DNA of 64,000 nt from Photobacterium chitinilyticum (GCF_004104355.1 NZ_RJLM01000012.1:52179-116178), one strand, 5' to 3'. Counted from the first letter of the stretch, positions 32,401-42,235 are shown. Notes: generated by a model from the sequence alone, not told the origin. Numbers and translations: made by a program.

Positions 32401-33325
32401 GGCTATGCGCGACAACCCGGCAGGTGCCCTGCAAGAGTTTGAAGCGAAAAAAGACAGTCAGGATCCGGGTCTGAGTACCCACCTAAGCTTTGATATCGAC
32501 AGTGATGTAGCTGCACCTTTTATCGCCGCTCCTGCTATAAACAAGGGGGCGAAGCCGCAGATGGCGATTCTGCGAGAGCAGGGGGTTAACTCCCATGTCG
32601 AAATGGCGGCAGCTTTCGACCGAGCAGGTTTTGATGCCAAGGATGTCCACATGAGTGACATTCTGTCGGGCAACGTGAAACTTGATGGTTTCAACGGTTT
32701 GGTTGCTTGCGGTGGTTTCTCGTACGGTGACGTACTGGGTGCCGGTGAAGGCTGGGCTAAGTCTGTGCTGTTCAACAACATGGCACGGGATCAGTTCGAG
32801 AGTTTCTTCAATCGCAACGATACTTTCGCACTGGGTGTTTGTAACGGCTGTCAGATGATGTCGAACTTGCGCGATCTTATCCCGGGCGCAGAGCTGTGGC
32901 CTCGCTTTGTCCGTAACGAATCTGAGCGTTTTGAAGCCCGCTTTAGCCTCGTGGAAGTCCAGCAAAGTGATTCATTGTTCTTCAATGGTATGGCAGGCTC
33001 CCGTATGCCTATAGCGGTTTCTCATGGTGAAGGTCGAGTCGAGGTTCGAAGTGGTGAGCACCTGAATGCGATAGAGCAATCTGGTACGGTGGCACTGCGC
33101 TATCTCGACAACTACGGCAATGTGACCCAGAATTATCCGGCGAATCCGAATGGTTCACCTAATGGTATTACTGGTCTGACAACGCAGGATGGCCGCGTAA
33201 CTATCATGATGCCGCATCCGGAGCGTGTATTCCGTACCGTGGCAAACTCTTGGCACCCAGATGACTGGAACGAAAATAGCCCGTGGATGCGTATGTTCCG
33301 TAATGCCCGCGTTAACATTGGCTAA
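29405..33325 (+). CDS. purL: Phosphoribosylformylglycinamidine synthase
   Basis: Fourth step of purine synthesis, converting FGAR, glutamine and ATP to FGAM. The 1306-aa single-chain large PurL has an N-terminal PurS-like domain ([19 protein letters not shown]), two AIRS-like halves ([47 protein letters not shown]) and the C-terminal glutaminase domain with GVCNGCQMM (about residue 1145) and the His-Glu pair in MPHPERVFR. Full length for the family. Preceded by a perfect PurR box and closed by a terminator. Confidence 0.98.
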   Translation: MEILRGSPALSEFRVNKLLQRCRELDLPVSGIYAEFMHFADVSAPLNADEQSKLTSLLTYGPTIAEHEPTGTLLLVTPRPGTISPWSSKSTDIAHNCALDAVKRLERGTAYYVETSAALTDVQLTELKSLIHDRMMEVVFTELEAAIALFKQAEPAPVQSVDILVGGRKALEEANVTLGLALAEDEIDYLVDNFTKLGRNPNDIELMMFAQANSEHCRHKIFNADWTIDGVDQEKSLFKMIKNTYEKNHDYVLSAYKDNAAVMEGSHVGRFFPNPESRQYDYHQEAAHILMKVETHNHPTAISPWPGASTGSGGEIRDEGATGIGGKPKAGLVGFTVSNLRVPGFEQPWETDFGKPGRIVNALDIMLEGPLGGAAFNNEFGRPNLLGYFRTYEEKVTSHNGEEVRGYHKPIMIAGGMGNIRAEHVQKKEIPVGAKLIVLGGPAMNIGLGGGAASSMASGQSAEDLDFASVQRENPEMERRCQEVIDRCWQMGENNPIAFIHDVGAGGISNALPELVDDGERGGKFQLRDVPNDEPGMSPLEIWCNESQERYVMAIAPENMAAFDAICKRERAPYAVVGEATEERHLTLEDSHFDDTPIDMPMDILLGKAPKMHRDVKTQIAEGQAIDRDGIELEEATHRVLRLPAVAEKTFLITIGDRTVTGLVARDQMVGPWQVPVANCAVTAASYDTYHGEAMSMGERTPVALLDFGASARLAVGEAITNIASADIGDMKRINLSANWMSPAGHPGEDAGLYEAVKAVGEELCPALGLTIPVGKDSMSMKTKWEEGGEQKEVTSPLSLIITAFGRVEDVRKTVTPQLRTDKGDSTLVLVDLGCGKNRLGATALAQVYKQLGDKPADVDSPELLKGFFTAVQSLVRDEKVLAYHDRGDGGLYVTLAEMAFAGHTGVEVDLNTTDGDECEDVLATLFNEELGAVLQVRTDDLDTVQSVLAANGLEACSHVIGTVVDEDIVRIWNGNDRVLEQSRTELRTIWAETTYQMQAMRDNPAGALQEFEAKKDSQDPGLSTHLSFDIDSDVAAPFIAAPAINKGAKPQMAILREQGVNSHVEMAAAFDRAGFDAKDVHMSDILSGNVKLDGFNGLVACGGFSYGDVLGAGEGWAKSVLFNNMARDQFESFFNRNDTFALGVCNGCQMMSNLRDLIPGAELWPRFVRNESERFEARFSLVEVQQSDSLFFNGMAGSRMPIAVSHGEGRVEVRSGEHLNAIEQSGTVALRYLDNYGNVTQNYPANPNGSPNGITGLTTQDGRVTIMMPHPERVFRTVANSWHPDDWNENSPWMRMFRNARVNIG

Positions 33326-33367
33326 ATTTTCTATTGATTGCATACAGGTTTAACTAACCAACAAATG

Positions 33368-33395
33368 AAAACCGCTCCTCGGAGCGGTTTTTTTA
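33368..33395 (+). terminator. Rho-independent terminator after purL
   Basis: Ten-bp stem AAACCGCTCC / GGAGCGGTTT with a 2-base loop as written, followed by TTTT. Confidence 0.9.
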
Positions 33396-33564
33396 TTCTT
33401 GCTATTCTATACCCAGGAGCCAGGAGGTCGTTTGGGTATAAGTTGCGCATCTAATAAGCTCGTTTATTGTAAAATTTGTAGTGGTTAACCTTTTTCGCTG
33501 AATTTACTCGCCTTTGTGGATAATCTGTGATTAAGCTGAGGGTAGGGTGTTTATAGGAGGGTGC

Positions 33565-34242
33565 ATGATTTTCTTTGACCTTGATAATACCTTGCTTGAT
33601 CATGACGGTGCCGAGCAGGATGCGATCCGAAGTTTTGCTTCCCGTTACCGTGATAGCATCGTCCCGTTCCAAGGCAGTCCAGAGGCTATCTGGCGTGAGA
33701 TCACAGACCGGCAACGTGCACGATGGCGCGCTGGTGAGTTAACTTTCGAAGGGCAGCGACGGGCTCGGATCAGCGAGTTATTTGAACGGCCGTTAACCGT
33801 GGCTGAAGCCGATCAATTATTTGCTGAATTTTATGCGATATATCGCCAGCACTGGCGGTTATTTCCTGATGTTAAACCGGCTTTAAGGCAACTTCGGGAT
33901 TGCTCCCCCTTGGCTGTGATCACCAATGGCCTAAGCATTCAGCAGGAGGCTAAGCTTACCGAGACCGGTATTCGTGAGTATTTTAGCTTTATCATGACTT
34001 CCGAGCAGGCGGGTGCCGCAAAGCCAGATCCTCGTATTTTTCAGGCCGCTTTGCAGTTTGCCAATAAAAGTGCCGATGAATGCTGGTTTATCGGTAATCA
34101 TCCATTAAACGATGCCCATGCTGCACAGAAAGTAGGAATGAAAACAGTATGGTTAAATCGCTGCGGATCAAGGGAAAAGGTCAACACCCGAGTTGTGCGC
34201 TCGTTAAGCGGCTTTGTGGATTTGGTAAAAATACATCATTGA
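33565..34242 (+). CDS. HAD-superfamily hydrolase, YjjG-like
   Basis: Probable phosphatase, perhaps a nucleotidase like YjjG. The 225-aa product has motif I DLDNT (D5, D7) at the extreme N-terminus, an alpha-helical cap, motif II VITNG, motif III lysine in AAKPDPRIF and motif IV GNHPLNDAHAA, where the usual GD is GN, leaving the second Asp to act. The ATG at 33565 follows AGGAGG by 4 bases; the frame opens 6 codons earlier. Stands alone after purL. Confidence 0.85.
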   Translation: MIFFDLDNTLLDHDGAEQDAIRSFASRYRDSIVPFQGSPEAIWREITDRQRARWRAGELTFEGQRRARISELFERPLTVAEADQLFAEFYAIYRQHWRLFPDVKPALRQLRDCSPLAVITNGLSIQQEAKLTETGIREYFSFIMTSEQAGAAKPDPRIFQAALQFANKSADECWFIGNHPLNDAHAAQKVGMKTVWLNRCGSREKVNTRVVRSLSGFVDLVKIHH

Positions 34243-34429
34243 TATTAATAACAATAGGCTGAACTTTCCAGGCTGGGAATGTCAAAAAGTACAGTAATCA
34301 AAATAACAAATATGAATCGGAGATTTATTGTGATTTTGATTGAGGTAAATGCTATTCACGCATAAAATGTGTGGTTTATTTTATGCTAATGGCTCCTGAT
34401 ATCAATGCTTTCATGGAAGAGAGAAGGGA

Positions 34430-34837
34430 ATGGAATACCCTAAAAGAAATGGAATGGTAACTGCCGCTCAGGGGCTGGCAGCACTCGTTGTTATCTGTTT
34501 GCTCCGCTATTTAGATACTTTTGCGGTTATCTTCAGCATTAATCAAGTGGGCATTGTTCCAAGTATCATCGCGACGTTGGTATTGCTTTCCGGCGTGTCT
34601 GCAATTGCCGGTTTGGTCCGTGGCGATATGTGGGGGTTTATCCCGCTGTACTTTTTCATACCTGCCGCTACCATGTTCTTCGGGTTCAGTCTGATCCCCT
34701 ATCTTCCCTTGCTGATCGAGCCTGAATATCGTAGGTTGTTGGTTATCGCTATTAACAGTTGTGTCTTGCTTTATGCCGTATTTTTACTGCTAAGAATGAT
34801 GGACTCCGATGTCATATTGCCAACTGAAAAGTACTGA
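34430..34837 (+). CDS. Unrecognised inner-membrane protein
   Basis: The 135-aa product has four probable membrane helices (about 10-30, 42-62, 68-92 and 102-122), a short loop LVRGDMWGF, and a polar tail DSDVILPTEKY. No conserved catalytic motif is visible. GGAAGAG lies 8 bases upstream, so it looks like a real gene. It precedes glnB by 120 bases, but a functional link to nitrogen control is unsupported. The 187-base gap before it holds nothing I can assign. Confidence 0.65.
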   Translation: MEYPKRNGMVTAAQGLAALVVICLLRYLDTFAVIFSINQVGIVPSIIATLVLLSGVSAIAGLVRGDMWGFIPLYFFIPAATMFFGFSLIPYLPLLIEPEYRRLLVIAINSCVLLYAVFLLLRMMDSDVILPTEKY

Positions 34838-34954
34838 ATCGCGTAACAACGCATTGAGCTTATTGCCTCAGATCTGTGATAATACCCTCAATATTAATCA
34901 GGCAGTTGGTGCCGATTTATGCACCAGCGACCTCTGCTCAGCAAAGGACGATGA

Positions 34955-35296
<342 letters not shown>

Positions 35297-35332
35297 ATTT
35301 GCATTATTGCTTCGTTATTTCGCTCAATAACT

Positions 35333-35390
35333 GCATCAGGGGTGCTCATTTATGCGTATAAACTCCGCGCCCCTTTTTTTGTTCTTGAGC
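35333..35390 (+). terminator. Structured terminator element, copy 1 (after glnB)
   Basis: Outer stem AGGGGTGC / GCGCCCCT (one G-U), asymmetric internal loop (TCA opposite ACTC-type bases), inner stem TTTAT / ATAAA with loop GCGT, then TTTTTTTG and TTCTTGA. The same element with compensatory changes occurs after glyA at 37843-37900. Confidence 0.8.
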
Positions 35391-35442
35391 GAAATCCCTT
35401 CGCACTAATACAAGTTGCTGGTTTTGATTTCCCTTGTGGAAC

Positions 35443-35475
35443 AAAAAAGGCTTGCCATCAAGGCAAGCCTTTTTA
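35443..35475. terminator. Bidirectional terminator between glnB and the yitT-like gene
   Basis: Long stem AAAAAGGCTTGCC / GGCAAGCCTTTTT with a 5-base loop, A-run and T-run on either side. Confidence 0.9.
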
Positions 35476-35493
35476 GTCGTTTCGCTACTCTTT

Positions 35494-36105
35494 CTAACTC
35501 GTAACCATTTTTCCGCTATATCGGCCTGGCTTGTGGTTCATTGCCAACACTAAATTCAGCAGCACTGCGCCGAAAACGGATAAAGCCAAGACCATAGGGC
35601 TTACCAGGAAGAAAGAGGCGACGAGGATACTGATATCAATCCCCATTTGTAGCTTGCCAGCCGACAGGCCAAATTTTTCCTGTAGATACAATACCAAGAC
35701 ATTGAAGCCGCCGAGGCTGGTCTGGTGACGAAATAAAATCAGCATGCCTAGCCCCATAAGCAAGCCCCCGATAGCGGCACAGTAGAGCGGTTCAAGGCGA
35801 CTGATTTCAAGTACATGATGAAGGTTATCGGTAATTACTGAGACTAAGCCGCCAGAGATGATGCTGGTAACAGCAAAGCCCTTGCCCATTCGAAACCATG
35901 CCATGAGGTAGAACGGAGTATTCAGTAGAAAATACAGTTGGCCGAAAGAAAGATCGACAAATTGGGTTAGCAGCAGTGCCAGCCCGGTTGTCCCGCCTGT
36001 CAGTAAGTCAGCCTGCTGGAGAAAAAAAACACCCTGGGAAACGACAAACGTACCGGTAAGAATAGCAATGATGTTTTCTTTCAGTGAATGATGATAACCG
36101 CTCAA
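35494..36105 (-). CDS. YitT-family membrane protein
   Basis: Integral membrane protein of the YitT/DUF161 family, function unknown; some members are linked to transport. The 203-aa product has about five to six helices and the family stretches QADLLTGGTTGLALLL, LLNTPFYLMAWFRMGK and RHQTSLGGFNVLVLYLQEKFG. The frame opens with ATG at 36150, but ATAAGGAGTG lies 7 bases before a TTG at 36105, which I take as the start. Convergent with glnB. Confidence 0.82.
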   Translation of the reverse strand: MSGYHHSLKENIIAILTGTFVVSQGVFFLQQADLLTGGTTGLALLLTQFVDLSFGQLYFLLNTPFYLMAWFRMGKGFAVTSIISGGLVSVITDNLHHVLEISRLEPLYCAAIGGLLMGLGMLILFRHQTSLGGFNVLVLYLQEKFGLSAGKLQMGIDISILVASFFLVSPMVLALSVFGAVLLNLVLAMNHKPGRYSGKMVTS

Positions 36106-36555
36106 AAGTACACTCCTTATATCAGAAGCGCGCATAATAAGGGGAACCATACTGAAAGCGAAATTGTTGTTGCAAACAGAGAAAACATAGCTGTAAGGTA
36201 TTTTGTACGGAATCGTAAAATATTAATTTCCTTATTTCCTTGTAATATGCTGCAACTAAGAGGAAGCATGATGGTGGTTGATTCGTCAAGATGAAAACAA
36301 TTCATGCTGATGTTGAAAATAAACATACAGAATTAAGAATAAAAAGTTCTTTGAGGACTATCTGATTTAGATCAAATTCTGTAACATATTGCATTAGATG
36401 TTGGCGGGACGAAAACGTTTGCGTCTAGGCGCCGCCTAGCTTTACGATATGTTGATATTCACCAGGAATTGCTTGCTGCCAATTGACACAAGGGTCTGAA
36501 GATCTCAGGCGCTTCTGTGAATTTGTATGAGAACAATCTGAGTCAGGAGATACAG
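36106..36555 (+). promoter_or_regulatory. glyA regulatory region with PurR box
   Basis: ACGAAAACGTTTGCGT (36409-36424) matches 10 of 11 fixed PurR consensus positions. It is followed at once by an inverted repeat CTAGGC-GCC-GCCTAG (36425-36439) that could be a second protein site or leader hairpin. The 36106-36400 part, shared with the yitT-like gene promoter, shows nothing else assignable; no glycine riboswitch was recognised. Confidence 0.75.
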
Positions 36556-37806
36556 ATGCTAAAACGCGACATGAATATTGCCGATTATGACGCAGAACTT
36601 TTTGCAGCCATTCAGGAAGAAACTGCGCGTCAGGAAGAGCACATCGAGTTGATTGCTTCTGAAAACTACACCAGTCCACGTGTAATGGAAGCGCAAGGTT
36701 CTCAGCTGACGAACAAGTATGCCGAAGGCTACCCGGGCAAACGCTATTATGGTGGTTGTGAGTATGTCGATAAGGCTGAGCAGCTAGCGATTGAACGTGC
36801 CTGTCAGCTATTCGGTGCAGAATATGCGAACGTCCAGCCGCATTCGGGCTCGCAGGCCAACAATGCTGTTTATATGGCACTCTTGAATGCCGGTGATACG
36901 GTATTAGGTATGAGCCTGGCGCACGGCGGCCACTTGACTCACGGTTCACCGGTAAACTTCTCAGGTAAGCTTTACAACATCATTCCATACGGCATTGATG
37001 AAAGCGGTCAAATTGACTACGAAGAGATGGAAGCCCTTGCCCTTGAGCACAAACCGAAGATGATCATCGGTGGCTTTTCTGCCTATTCCCAAGTTGTTGA
37101 CTGGAAGCGCATGCGTGAAATTGCCGACAAAGTTGGCGCGTACTTCTTTGTCGATATGGCTCACGTCGCCGGTCTGATTGCCGCTGGCGTTTATCCGAAT
37201 CCAGTTCCTCATGCGCATGTTGTTTCGACAACAACGCACAAAACACTGGCGGGTCCTCGTGGTGGTTTGATCCTGTCAAGCGAGGGGGAAGAGCTGTACA
37301 AGAAGCTTAACTCAGCGGTATTCCCTGGCGGCCAGGGTGGTCCTCTGATGCATGTTATTGCAGCCAAGGCGGTCGCTTTTAAGGAAGCAATGGAGCCTGA
37401 GTTCAAAGACTATCAGGCGCGTGTGGTTGAAAATGCCAAAGCGATGGTTGCTGAATTCATGGAGCGTGGTTACAAGATCGTTTCCGGCGGTACTGAAAAC
37501 CACCTGTTCCTGGTTGATCTGATCGACAAAGGCATTACAGGAAAAGAAGCGGATGCGGCACTGGGTGAAGCTAATATCACCGTTAACAAGAACAGTGTTC
37601 CGAATGATCCGCGCAGCCCATTTGTGACCTCGGGTATCCGTCTCGGTACGCCTGCGATCACCCGTCGTGGCTTCTCGGTTGAAGATAGCAAGCAGCTTGC
37701 AGGCTGGATCTGTGATGTTCTGGATAATATCGACAAGCCTGAAGTGATTGAAGCGACCAAGGCGAAGGTACTAGAGATCTGTCAGCGTCTACCTGTTTAC
37801 GCTTAA
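36556..37806 (+). CDS. glyA: Serine hydroxymethyltransferase
   Basis: PLP enzyme interconverting serine and glycine with transfer of a one-carbon unit to tetrahydrofolate; it supplies glycine and formyl groups for purines. The 416-aa product starts [16 protein letters not shown] and has the PLP lysine K229 in [12 protein letters not shown], substrate segment [16 protein letters not shown] and VDMAHVAGL. The ATG at 36556 follows AGGAG by 7 bases; the frame opens 13 codons earlier. PurR box upstream. Confidence 0.97.
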   Translation: MLKRDMNIADYDAELFAAIQEETARQEEHIELIASENYTSPRVMEAQGSQLTNKYAEGYPGKRYYGGCEYVDKAEQLAIERACQLFGAEYANVQPHSGSQANNAVYMALLNAGDTVLGMSLAHGGHLTHGSPVNFSGKLYNIIPYGIDESGQIDYEEMEALALEHKPKMIIGGFSAYSQVVDWKRMREIADKVGAYFFVDMAHVAGLIAAGVYPNPVPHAHVVSTTTHKTLAGPRGGLILSSEGEELYKKLNSAVFPGGQGGPLMHVIAAKAVAFKEAMEPEFKDYQARVVENAKAMVAEFMERGYKIVSGGTENHLFLVDLIDKGITGKEADAALGEANITVNKNSVPNDPRSPFVTSGIRLGTPAITRRGFSVEDSKQLAGWICDVLDNIDKPEVIEATKAKVLEICQRLPVYA

Positions 37807-37842
37807 TAGCACCTCACCTCTTTGCTATTTAGTCCGATACCA

Positions 37843-37900
37843 GCATCGGAAGTGCTCATTTATACTTAATAAACTGCGCGCTTCCTTTTTGCTCTTGAAT
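37843..37900 (+). terminator. Structured terminator element, copy 2 (after glyA)
   Basis: Outer stem GGAAGTGC / GCGCTTCC (one G-U), internal loop, inner stem TTTAT / ATAAA with loop, then TTTTT, GCTCTTGA. Shares GTGCTCATTTAT, TAAACT, CGCGC and TCTTGA with the copy at 35333-35390. Confidence 0.8.
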
Positions 37901-37966
37901 GGAATAGCGTCGAGCTGAAGCACTATATGGTTACGTGTCGAGTACATTGCACTGCTATAACCGAAT

Positions 37967-38001
37967 AAAACGGCACCTTCTTAAGGTGCCGTTTTGCTTT
38001 T
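37967..38001 (+). terminator. Second terminator after glyA
   Basis: Thirteen-bp stem AAAACGGCACCTT / AAGGTGCCGTTTT with a 3-base loop, followed by GCTTTTG. Confidence 0.88.
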
Positions 38002-38091
38002 GTCGGTCAGAATAATAAGAAAAACCATTCTTATACTCTCAATAACCGATTGAAATGGGTTACACTGAGTCGACGAATTTTAGGAGGCAAG

Positions 38092-38541
38092 ATGCATTGT
38101 CCTTTTTGTGGTGCAAATGACACCAAAGTGATCGATTCCCGTCTGGTTGCAGACGGCCATCAAGTCCGTCGCCGTCGTCAGTGTCTGGCTTGTAATGAGC
38201 GTTACACGACGTTTGAAACCGCTGAGTTAGTCATGCCTCGGGTGATTAAAACCAACGGAAACCGCGACCCGTTCAACGAAGATAAGCTTCGTGGCGGGAT
38301 CCAGCGTGCACTGGAAAAACGTCCGGTGAGTGCCGATGATATAGAGCGTGCCATCAACACGATTAAATCCCGCCTTCGCGCAACGGGAGAACGCGAAGTG
38401 CCGTCGGAAATGATTGGAAACTTAGTCATGGAAGCATTGAAAGAGCTGGATAAGGTTGCCTATATCCGGTTTGCTTCTGTTTATCGTAGTTTTGAAGATA
38501 TTCGAGAGTTTGGTGAAGAAATCGCCAAATTGGAAAAATAA
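38092..38541 (+). CDS. nrdR: Transcriptional repressor NrdR
   Basis: Zinc-ribbon/ATP-cone repressor of ribonucleotide reductase genes. The 149-aa product has zinc cysteines CPFC (3, 6) and CLAC (31, 34), the basic segment RRRRQ, and the ATP-cone from about residue 49. The ATG at 38092 follows GGAGG by a few bases and matches the family start MHCPFCG; the frame opens 14 codons earlier. Heads the riboflavin series. Confidence 0.97.
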   Translation: MHCPFCGANDTKVIDSRLVADGHQVRRRRQCLACNERYTTFETAELVMPRVIKTNGNRDPFNEDKLRGGIQRALEKRPVSADDIERAINTIKSRLRATGEREVPSEMIGNLVMEALKELDKVAYIRFASVYRSFEDIREFGEEIAKLEK

Positions 38542-38597
38542 GCGGAGTTGGCGGCAGCTTTCAGCTGACTAACACCATGAAGTGAATACTAAGTCTG

Positions 38598-39725
38598 ATG
38601 TTCTCATCCATTGATCATGCCATGATGCTGCGTGCCATTGAATTGGCAAAACGCGGTCGTTTTACCACGGCTCCGAACCCTAATGTTGGTTGTGTGATTG
38701 CTCACGGCGATAACATTGTCGGAGAGGGTTACCATTATCAGGCAGGTCAGCCGCATGCTGAAGTTTTTGCTCTGCGTGCCGCAGGCGATAAAGCCGAGGG
38801 AGCGACTGCCTATGTGACGCTTGAGCCTTGCTCCCATTATGGACGCACACCGCCGTGTGCCGAAGCTCTTATCCATGCCAAGGTGTCGCGAGTAGTATGT
38901 GCAATGGTTGATCCCAACCCGCAAGTTGCAGGACGTGGTATCGAAATGCTGCAAGTTGCCGGGGTGGAAGTGCAAACAGGCCTGCTTGAAGCCGATGCCC
39001 AGGCGTTGAATCCTGGTTTTATCAAGCGAATGAAAACCGGTATGCCCTATATTCAGCTTAAACTGGCTGCGAGTCTCGATGGCCGAACGGCATTGTCGAA
39101 TGGCCAGAGCAAGTGGATCACCGGGCCTGCAGCCCGTGCTGATGTGCAGCGCTTTCGTGCCAAGGCTGGTGCCATTCTTTCAACCAGTGCCACCGTGCTG
39201 GCTGATGATCCATCGCTGAATATTCGCTGGGATGAACTTGGCGAAGAGGTTCAGCGTGATTATCCGCTGTCGGCGGTGCGTCAGCCTTGCCGTGTCGTGA
39301 TTGACAGCCAGAATCGGGTGACTCCGGCGCATAGACTTGTTCATTTGCCGGGCAATACGATTCTGGCACGTAGTGAGCAAGGCAATGAGGAATGGCCACA
39401 GTCTGTTGAACAGCTGTTGGTACCTGCAAGAAACAAAGCTGAAAGCCAGATTGATTTGCAGGCCTTGATGAGTGCCTTATCACAGCGAGATATTAATCAT
39501 ATCTGGGTTGAGGCCGGTGCCGGATTAGCCGGAGCGTTACTGTCAGCCGGACTGGTTGACGAGCTCATTATCTACCAGGCACCTAAACTGATGGGAAGCG
39601 ATAGCCGGGGGCTGATCGATCTACAGGGGCTGACGGCGATGTCCCAAGTTCCCGAGCTGGATATCAGTGATGTTCGGATGGTCGGGCCGGATATTCGAAT
39701 TACCGCCCGAATCAAACAAGTCTAA
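38598..39725 (+). CDS. ribD: Bifunctional riboflavin deaminase-reductase RibD
   Basis: Deaminates and reduces the pyrimidine intermediate of riboflavin synthesis. The 375-aa product has the N-terminal zinc deaminase domain (PHAEVFALRAAGD, LEPCSHYGRTPPC) and the C-terminal NADPH reductase domain (IQLKLAASLDGRTAL, SATVLADDPSLNIRW, VEAGAGLAGALLSAGLVDE). Ribosome site is weak. 56 bases after nrdR, 25 before ribE. Confidence 0.95.
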   Translation: MFSSIDHAMMLRAIELAKRGRFTTAPNPNVGCVIAHGDNIVGEGYHYQAGQPHAEVFALRAAGDKAEGATAYVTLEPCSHYGRTPPCAEALIHAKVSRVVCAMVDPNPQVAGRGIEMLQVAGVEVQTGLLEADAQALNPGFIKRMKTGMPYIQLKLAASLDGRTALSNGQSKWITGPAARADVQRFRAKAGAILSTSATVLADDPSLNIRWDELGEEVQRDYPLSAVRQPCRVVIDSQNRVTPAHRLVHLPGNTILARSEQGNEEWPQSVEQLLVPARNKAESQIDLQALMSALSQRDINHIWVEAGAGLAGALLSAGLVDELIIYQAPKLMGSDSRGLIDLQGLTAMSQVPELDISDVRMVGPDIRITARIKQV

Positions 39726-39750
39726 CGAGCAAATCAAGGAATTTAAATTC

Positions 39751-40407
39751 ATGTTTACTGGCATTATCGAAGCTGTAGGTACGATTACAGCGCTGACACC
39801 GAAAGGTGCTGATATTTCTGTCACGGTAGATTCCGGCAAGCTCGATTTATCCGATGTAAAATTGGGTGACAGTATTGCAACCAACGGCGTGTGTCTGACT
39901 GTTGTTGAACTGACCGGTAGTGGCTATGTTGCCGACCTGTCGTTGGAAACGATACAGCGTACTGCGTTTGCCAATTACCAAGCCGGACAGAAGGCCAACC
40001 TGGAAAAAGCGATGCTGCCAACAACTCGTTTTGGCGGCCATATGGTGTCGGGCCATGTTGATGACGTGGCCGAAGTTATCGAGCGAACCCATACGGGGCG
40101 GGCGATTGAGTTTTGGGTTAAAGCCCCCGATCATCTGGCGAAATATATTTCAGAGAAAGGGTCGGTGTCTGTCGATGGCATTAGCCTGACAGTCAATGCT
40201 ATTCGTGGCAACGAGTTTAAATTGACGATTGTGCCGCATACCGCGGCAGAAACCACAATGGAATCTTTTAAGGCGGGGCGCAGCGTCAACCTTGAGGTTG
40301 ATGTCATTGCCCGTTACCTAGAACGTTTGATGCTAGGTGAGAAAGCCGCAGATAAAAAATCTGAAGTTACTATGGACCTACTGGCAAAAACTGGGTTTTT
40401 GGGATAA
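39751..40407 (+). CDS. ribE: Riboflavin synthase alpha chain
   Basis: Dismutates two 6,7-dimethyl-8-ribityllumazines to riboflavin and a pyrimidine. The 218-aa product consists of two similar lumazine-binding repeats (MFTGIIEAVGTI...NGVCLTVVEL and GHMVSGHVDDVAEV...VDGISLTVNAI). The ATG at 39751 with AAGGA upstream is the family start; the open frame extends into ribD but that part is not homologous. Confidence 0.95.
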   Translation: MFTGIIEAVGTITALTPKGADISVTVDSGKLDLSDVKLGDSIATNGVCLTVVELTGSGYVADLSLETIQRTAFANYQAGQKANLEKAMLPTTRFGGHMVSGHVDDVAEVIERTHTGRAIEFWVKAPDHLAKYISEKGSVSVDGISLTVNAIRGNEFKLTIVPHTAAETTMESFKAGRSVNLEVDVIARYLERLMLGEKAADKKSEVTMDLLAKTGFLG

Positions 40408-40430
40408 AGCATTAGGATAAGGGTATTGTT

Positions 40431-41534
40431 ATGGCGTTAAGCAGTGCAAAAGAAATAATCGAAGATATTCGCCTGGGTAAGATGGTTATCCTCATGGATG
40501 ATGAAGATCGCGAAAATGAAGGCGATCTGATTATGGCATCGGAAAAGATTACCCCTGAAGCGGTGAACTTTATGGCGACTAACGGCCGAGGCCTCATTTG
40601 CCTGACTCTGACCCAAGACCGCTGCAAGCAGCTTAACCTGCCACTGATGGTGCAGGAAAATACCGAGCAGTTCAGTACCAATTTTACCGTTTCGATTGAA
40701 GCTGCACAGGGTGTTACCACTGGGATCTCTGCTGCAGATCGTTCCCGTACCGTTCAGGCGGCCGTGGCTGAAAATGCCACTGCGGCTGATATTGTCATGC
40801 CGGGGCACATTTTTCCGCTGATGGCACAGGAGGGCGGGGTACTCGCTCGTGCAGGTCATACTGAAGCTGGGTGTGATGTTGCCCGTCTGGCAGGCTTGGA
40901 ACCATCCAGTGTGATTGTGGAAATTCTGAATGAAGACGGCACGATGGCACGTCGCCCGGATTTGGAAGTGTTCGCTGAAAAACACGGCCTTAAGCTGGGA
41001 ACCATCGCTGATCTGATTGAATATCGCAATAATAACGAAACCACGATTGAACGTGTTGCCGAGTGCCGTTTGCCGACTGAGTTTGGCGACTTTGACATGA
41101 TCACCTACCGTGACACTATCGATAATGAAATTCATCATGCGTTGTGCAAAGGTGATGTGGCATCAGAGCCGTCGACATTGGTTCGTGTTCACCTGCAAGA
41201 TACTTTCAAGGATATACTCCATTCCGGAGCATCACAGTGGACTCTGTCTGCAGCCATGAAGCGTATTGCTGACGAGGGCGGTGTGCTGGTGGTGCTGAGC
41301 AAGCACGAGCCTCAAGAGGCGGTGATCACCAAGGTGAAGCACTTGGCTGCCCAGGAGGAAGGCAAACCACTGGTGAAACTAAATCCGAAAGATCAGTCTC
41401 GTCAGGTTGGGGTTGGCTCTCAAATTTTGTCAGATTTGGGAGTCACGAAAATGCGTTTGCTATCTTCTTCTACCCAGCGCTATCACTCACTGTCAGGTTT
41501 CGGCTTGGAAGTTGTTGAGTATATCTGCGAGTAA
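40431..41534 (+). CDS. ribB: 3,4-dihydroxy-2-butanone 4-phosphate synthase with degenerate GTP cyclohydrolase II-like tail
   Basis: The N-terminal domain (about residues 1-200) makes the four-carbon precursor of riboflavin and is intact: [44 protein letters not shown]. The C-terminal domain (about 205-367) is RibA-like in position, but it lacks the zinc cysteines of the HSxCLTGD...RCDCG motif (here [17 protein letters not shown]) and the RQEGR motif (here SKHEPQEA), and is short. It is therefore unlikely to hydrolyse GTP; a separate ribA is expected elsewhere. Often annotated ribBA. Confidence 0.92.
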   Translation: MALSSAKEIIEDIRLGKMVILMDDEDRENEGDLIMASEKITPEAVNFMATNGRGLICLTLTQDRCKQLNLPLMVQENTEQFSTNFTVSIEAAQGVTTGISAADRSRTVQAAVAENATAADIVMPGHIFPLMAQEGGVLARAGHTEAGCDVARLAGLEPSSVIVEILNEDGTMARRPDLEVFAEKHGLKLGTIADLIEYRNNNETTIERVAECRLPTEFGDFDMITYRDTIDNEIHHALCKGDVASEPSTLVRVHLQDTFKDILHSGASQWTLSAAMKRIADEGGVLVVLSKHEPQEAVITKVKHLAAQEEGKPLVKLNPKDQSRQVGVGSQILSDLGVTKMRLLSSSTQRYHSLSGFGLEVVEYICE

Positions 41535-41542
41535 ATGAATAA

Positions 41543-41576
41543 GCGGGCCTGTTTGGAACGGCCTGCCTTTTTTCTT
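41543..41576 (+). terminator. Rho-independent terminator after ribB
   Basis: Seven-bp stem GCGGGCC / GGCCTGC (one G-U) with a 10-base loop, followed by CTTTTTTCTT. Confidence 0.82.
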
Positions 41577-41691
41577 CTGCTGCAGCTAGATGGTTGAGCA
41601 GGAGGTAATTTTAAAATACCGGTGAGAAAGTCGTGCTCACCACACAAGGGTGGCTATTTGCCTGTCCTGCTTGAGCTGGATGAGATGCGAA

Positions 41692-41720
41692 TTGGTATAA
41701 CTTTTAAAGTGTGGTAGACT
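41692..41720 (+). promoter_or_regulatory. Sigma-70 promoter of ribH-nusB
   Basis: TTGGTA (-35, 41692-41697), 17-base spacer, TAGACT (-10, 41715-41720), 44 bases before ribH and after the ribB terminator. No FMN riboswitch was recognised in this spacer. Confidence 0.65.
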
Positions 41721-41764
41721 CCCGCGGTTTCTCAAACCGGAAAGACATAGTCACAGGAAGGCCC

Positions 41765-42235
41765 ATGAAGGTAATTGAAGGCGCCATCGCGGCACCAAAC
41801 GCAAAGGTTGCTATCGTAATCGCACGCTTCAACAGCTTTATCAACGAAAGCTTGCTTTCAGGCGCATTGGACGCACTGAAACGTCAAGGTCAGGTAAGCG
41901 ATGACAATATCACTATTGTTCGTTGCCCTGGTGCATACGAGCTTCCACTGGTTGCTCAGCAGGTTGCCAAGAGCGATCGTTACGATGCTATCGTGGCGCT
42001 AGGCTCTGTGATCCGTGGTGGTACTCCACACTTTGATTATGTTGCCGGTGAGTGTAATAAAGGTCTGGCACAGGTCGCTCTAGAGTTTAATACTCCAGTC
42101 GCGTTCGGTGTTCTGACTGTAGATTCTATCGAACAAGCCATTGAGCGTGCCGGTACCAAGGCTGGTAATAAAGGGGCAGAGGCTGCACTAAGCGCGCTTG
42201 AAATGGTTAATGTCCTGTCCCAAATCGAATCCTAA
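41765..42235 (+). CDS. ribH: 6,7-dimethyl-8-ribityllumazine synthase
   Basis: Condenses the pyrimidine and four-carbon precursors in riboflavin synthesis; forms icosahedral shells. The 156-aa product has [27 protein letters not shown], and the active-site stretch [14 protein letters not shown] with the conserved histidine. CAGGAAGG lies just before the ATG at 41765. Its stop overlaps the nusB start by one base (TAATG). Confidence 0.96.
   Translation: MKVIEGAIAAPNAKVAIVIARFNSFINESLLSGALDALKRQGQVSDDNITIVRCPGAYELPLVAQQVAKSDRYDAIVALGSVIRGGTPHFDYVAGECNKGLAQVALEFNTPVAFGVLTVDSIEQAIERAGTKAGNKGAEAALSALEMVNVLSQIES

Noticed and set aside
32483-32965. 160-codon minus frame within purL
   Set aside because: Antisense shadow of the PurL glutaminase domain.
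36106-36555. Glycine riboswitch upstream of glyA
   Set aside because: No aptamer-like paired conserved cores were recognised; the PurR box accounts for likely control.
36425-36949. 174-codon minus frame over the start of glyA
   Set aside because: Its sequence is the antisense of conserved glyA codons and the glyA leader; no motif or start signal.
40437-41138. 233-codon open frame antisense to ribB
   Set aside because: It lies wholly inside a well-supported gene on the other strand, has no ribosome site and no recognisable domain; codon composition of the sense gene explains it.
41535-41764. FMN riboswitch between ribB and ribH
   Set aside because: The conserved RFN-element stretches are not present; only a terminator and an ordinary promoter are seen.
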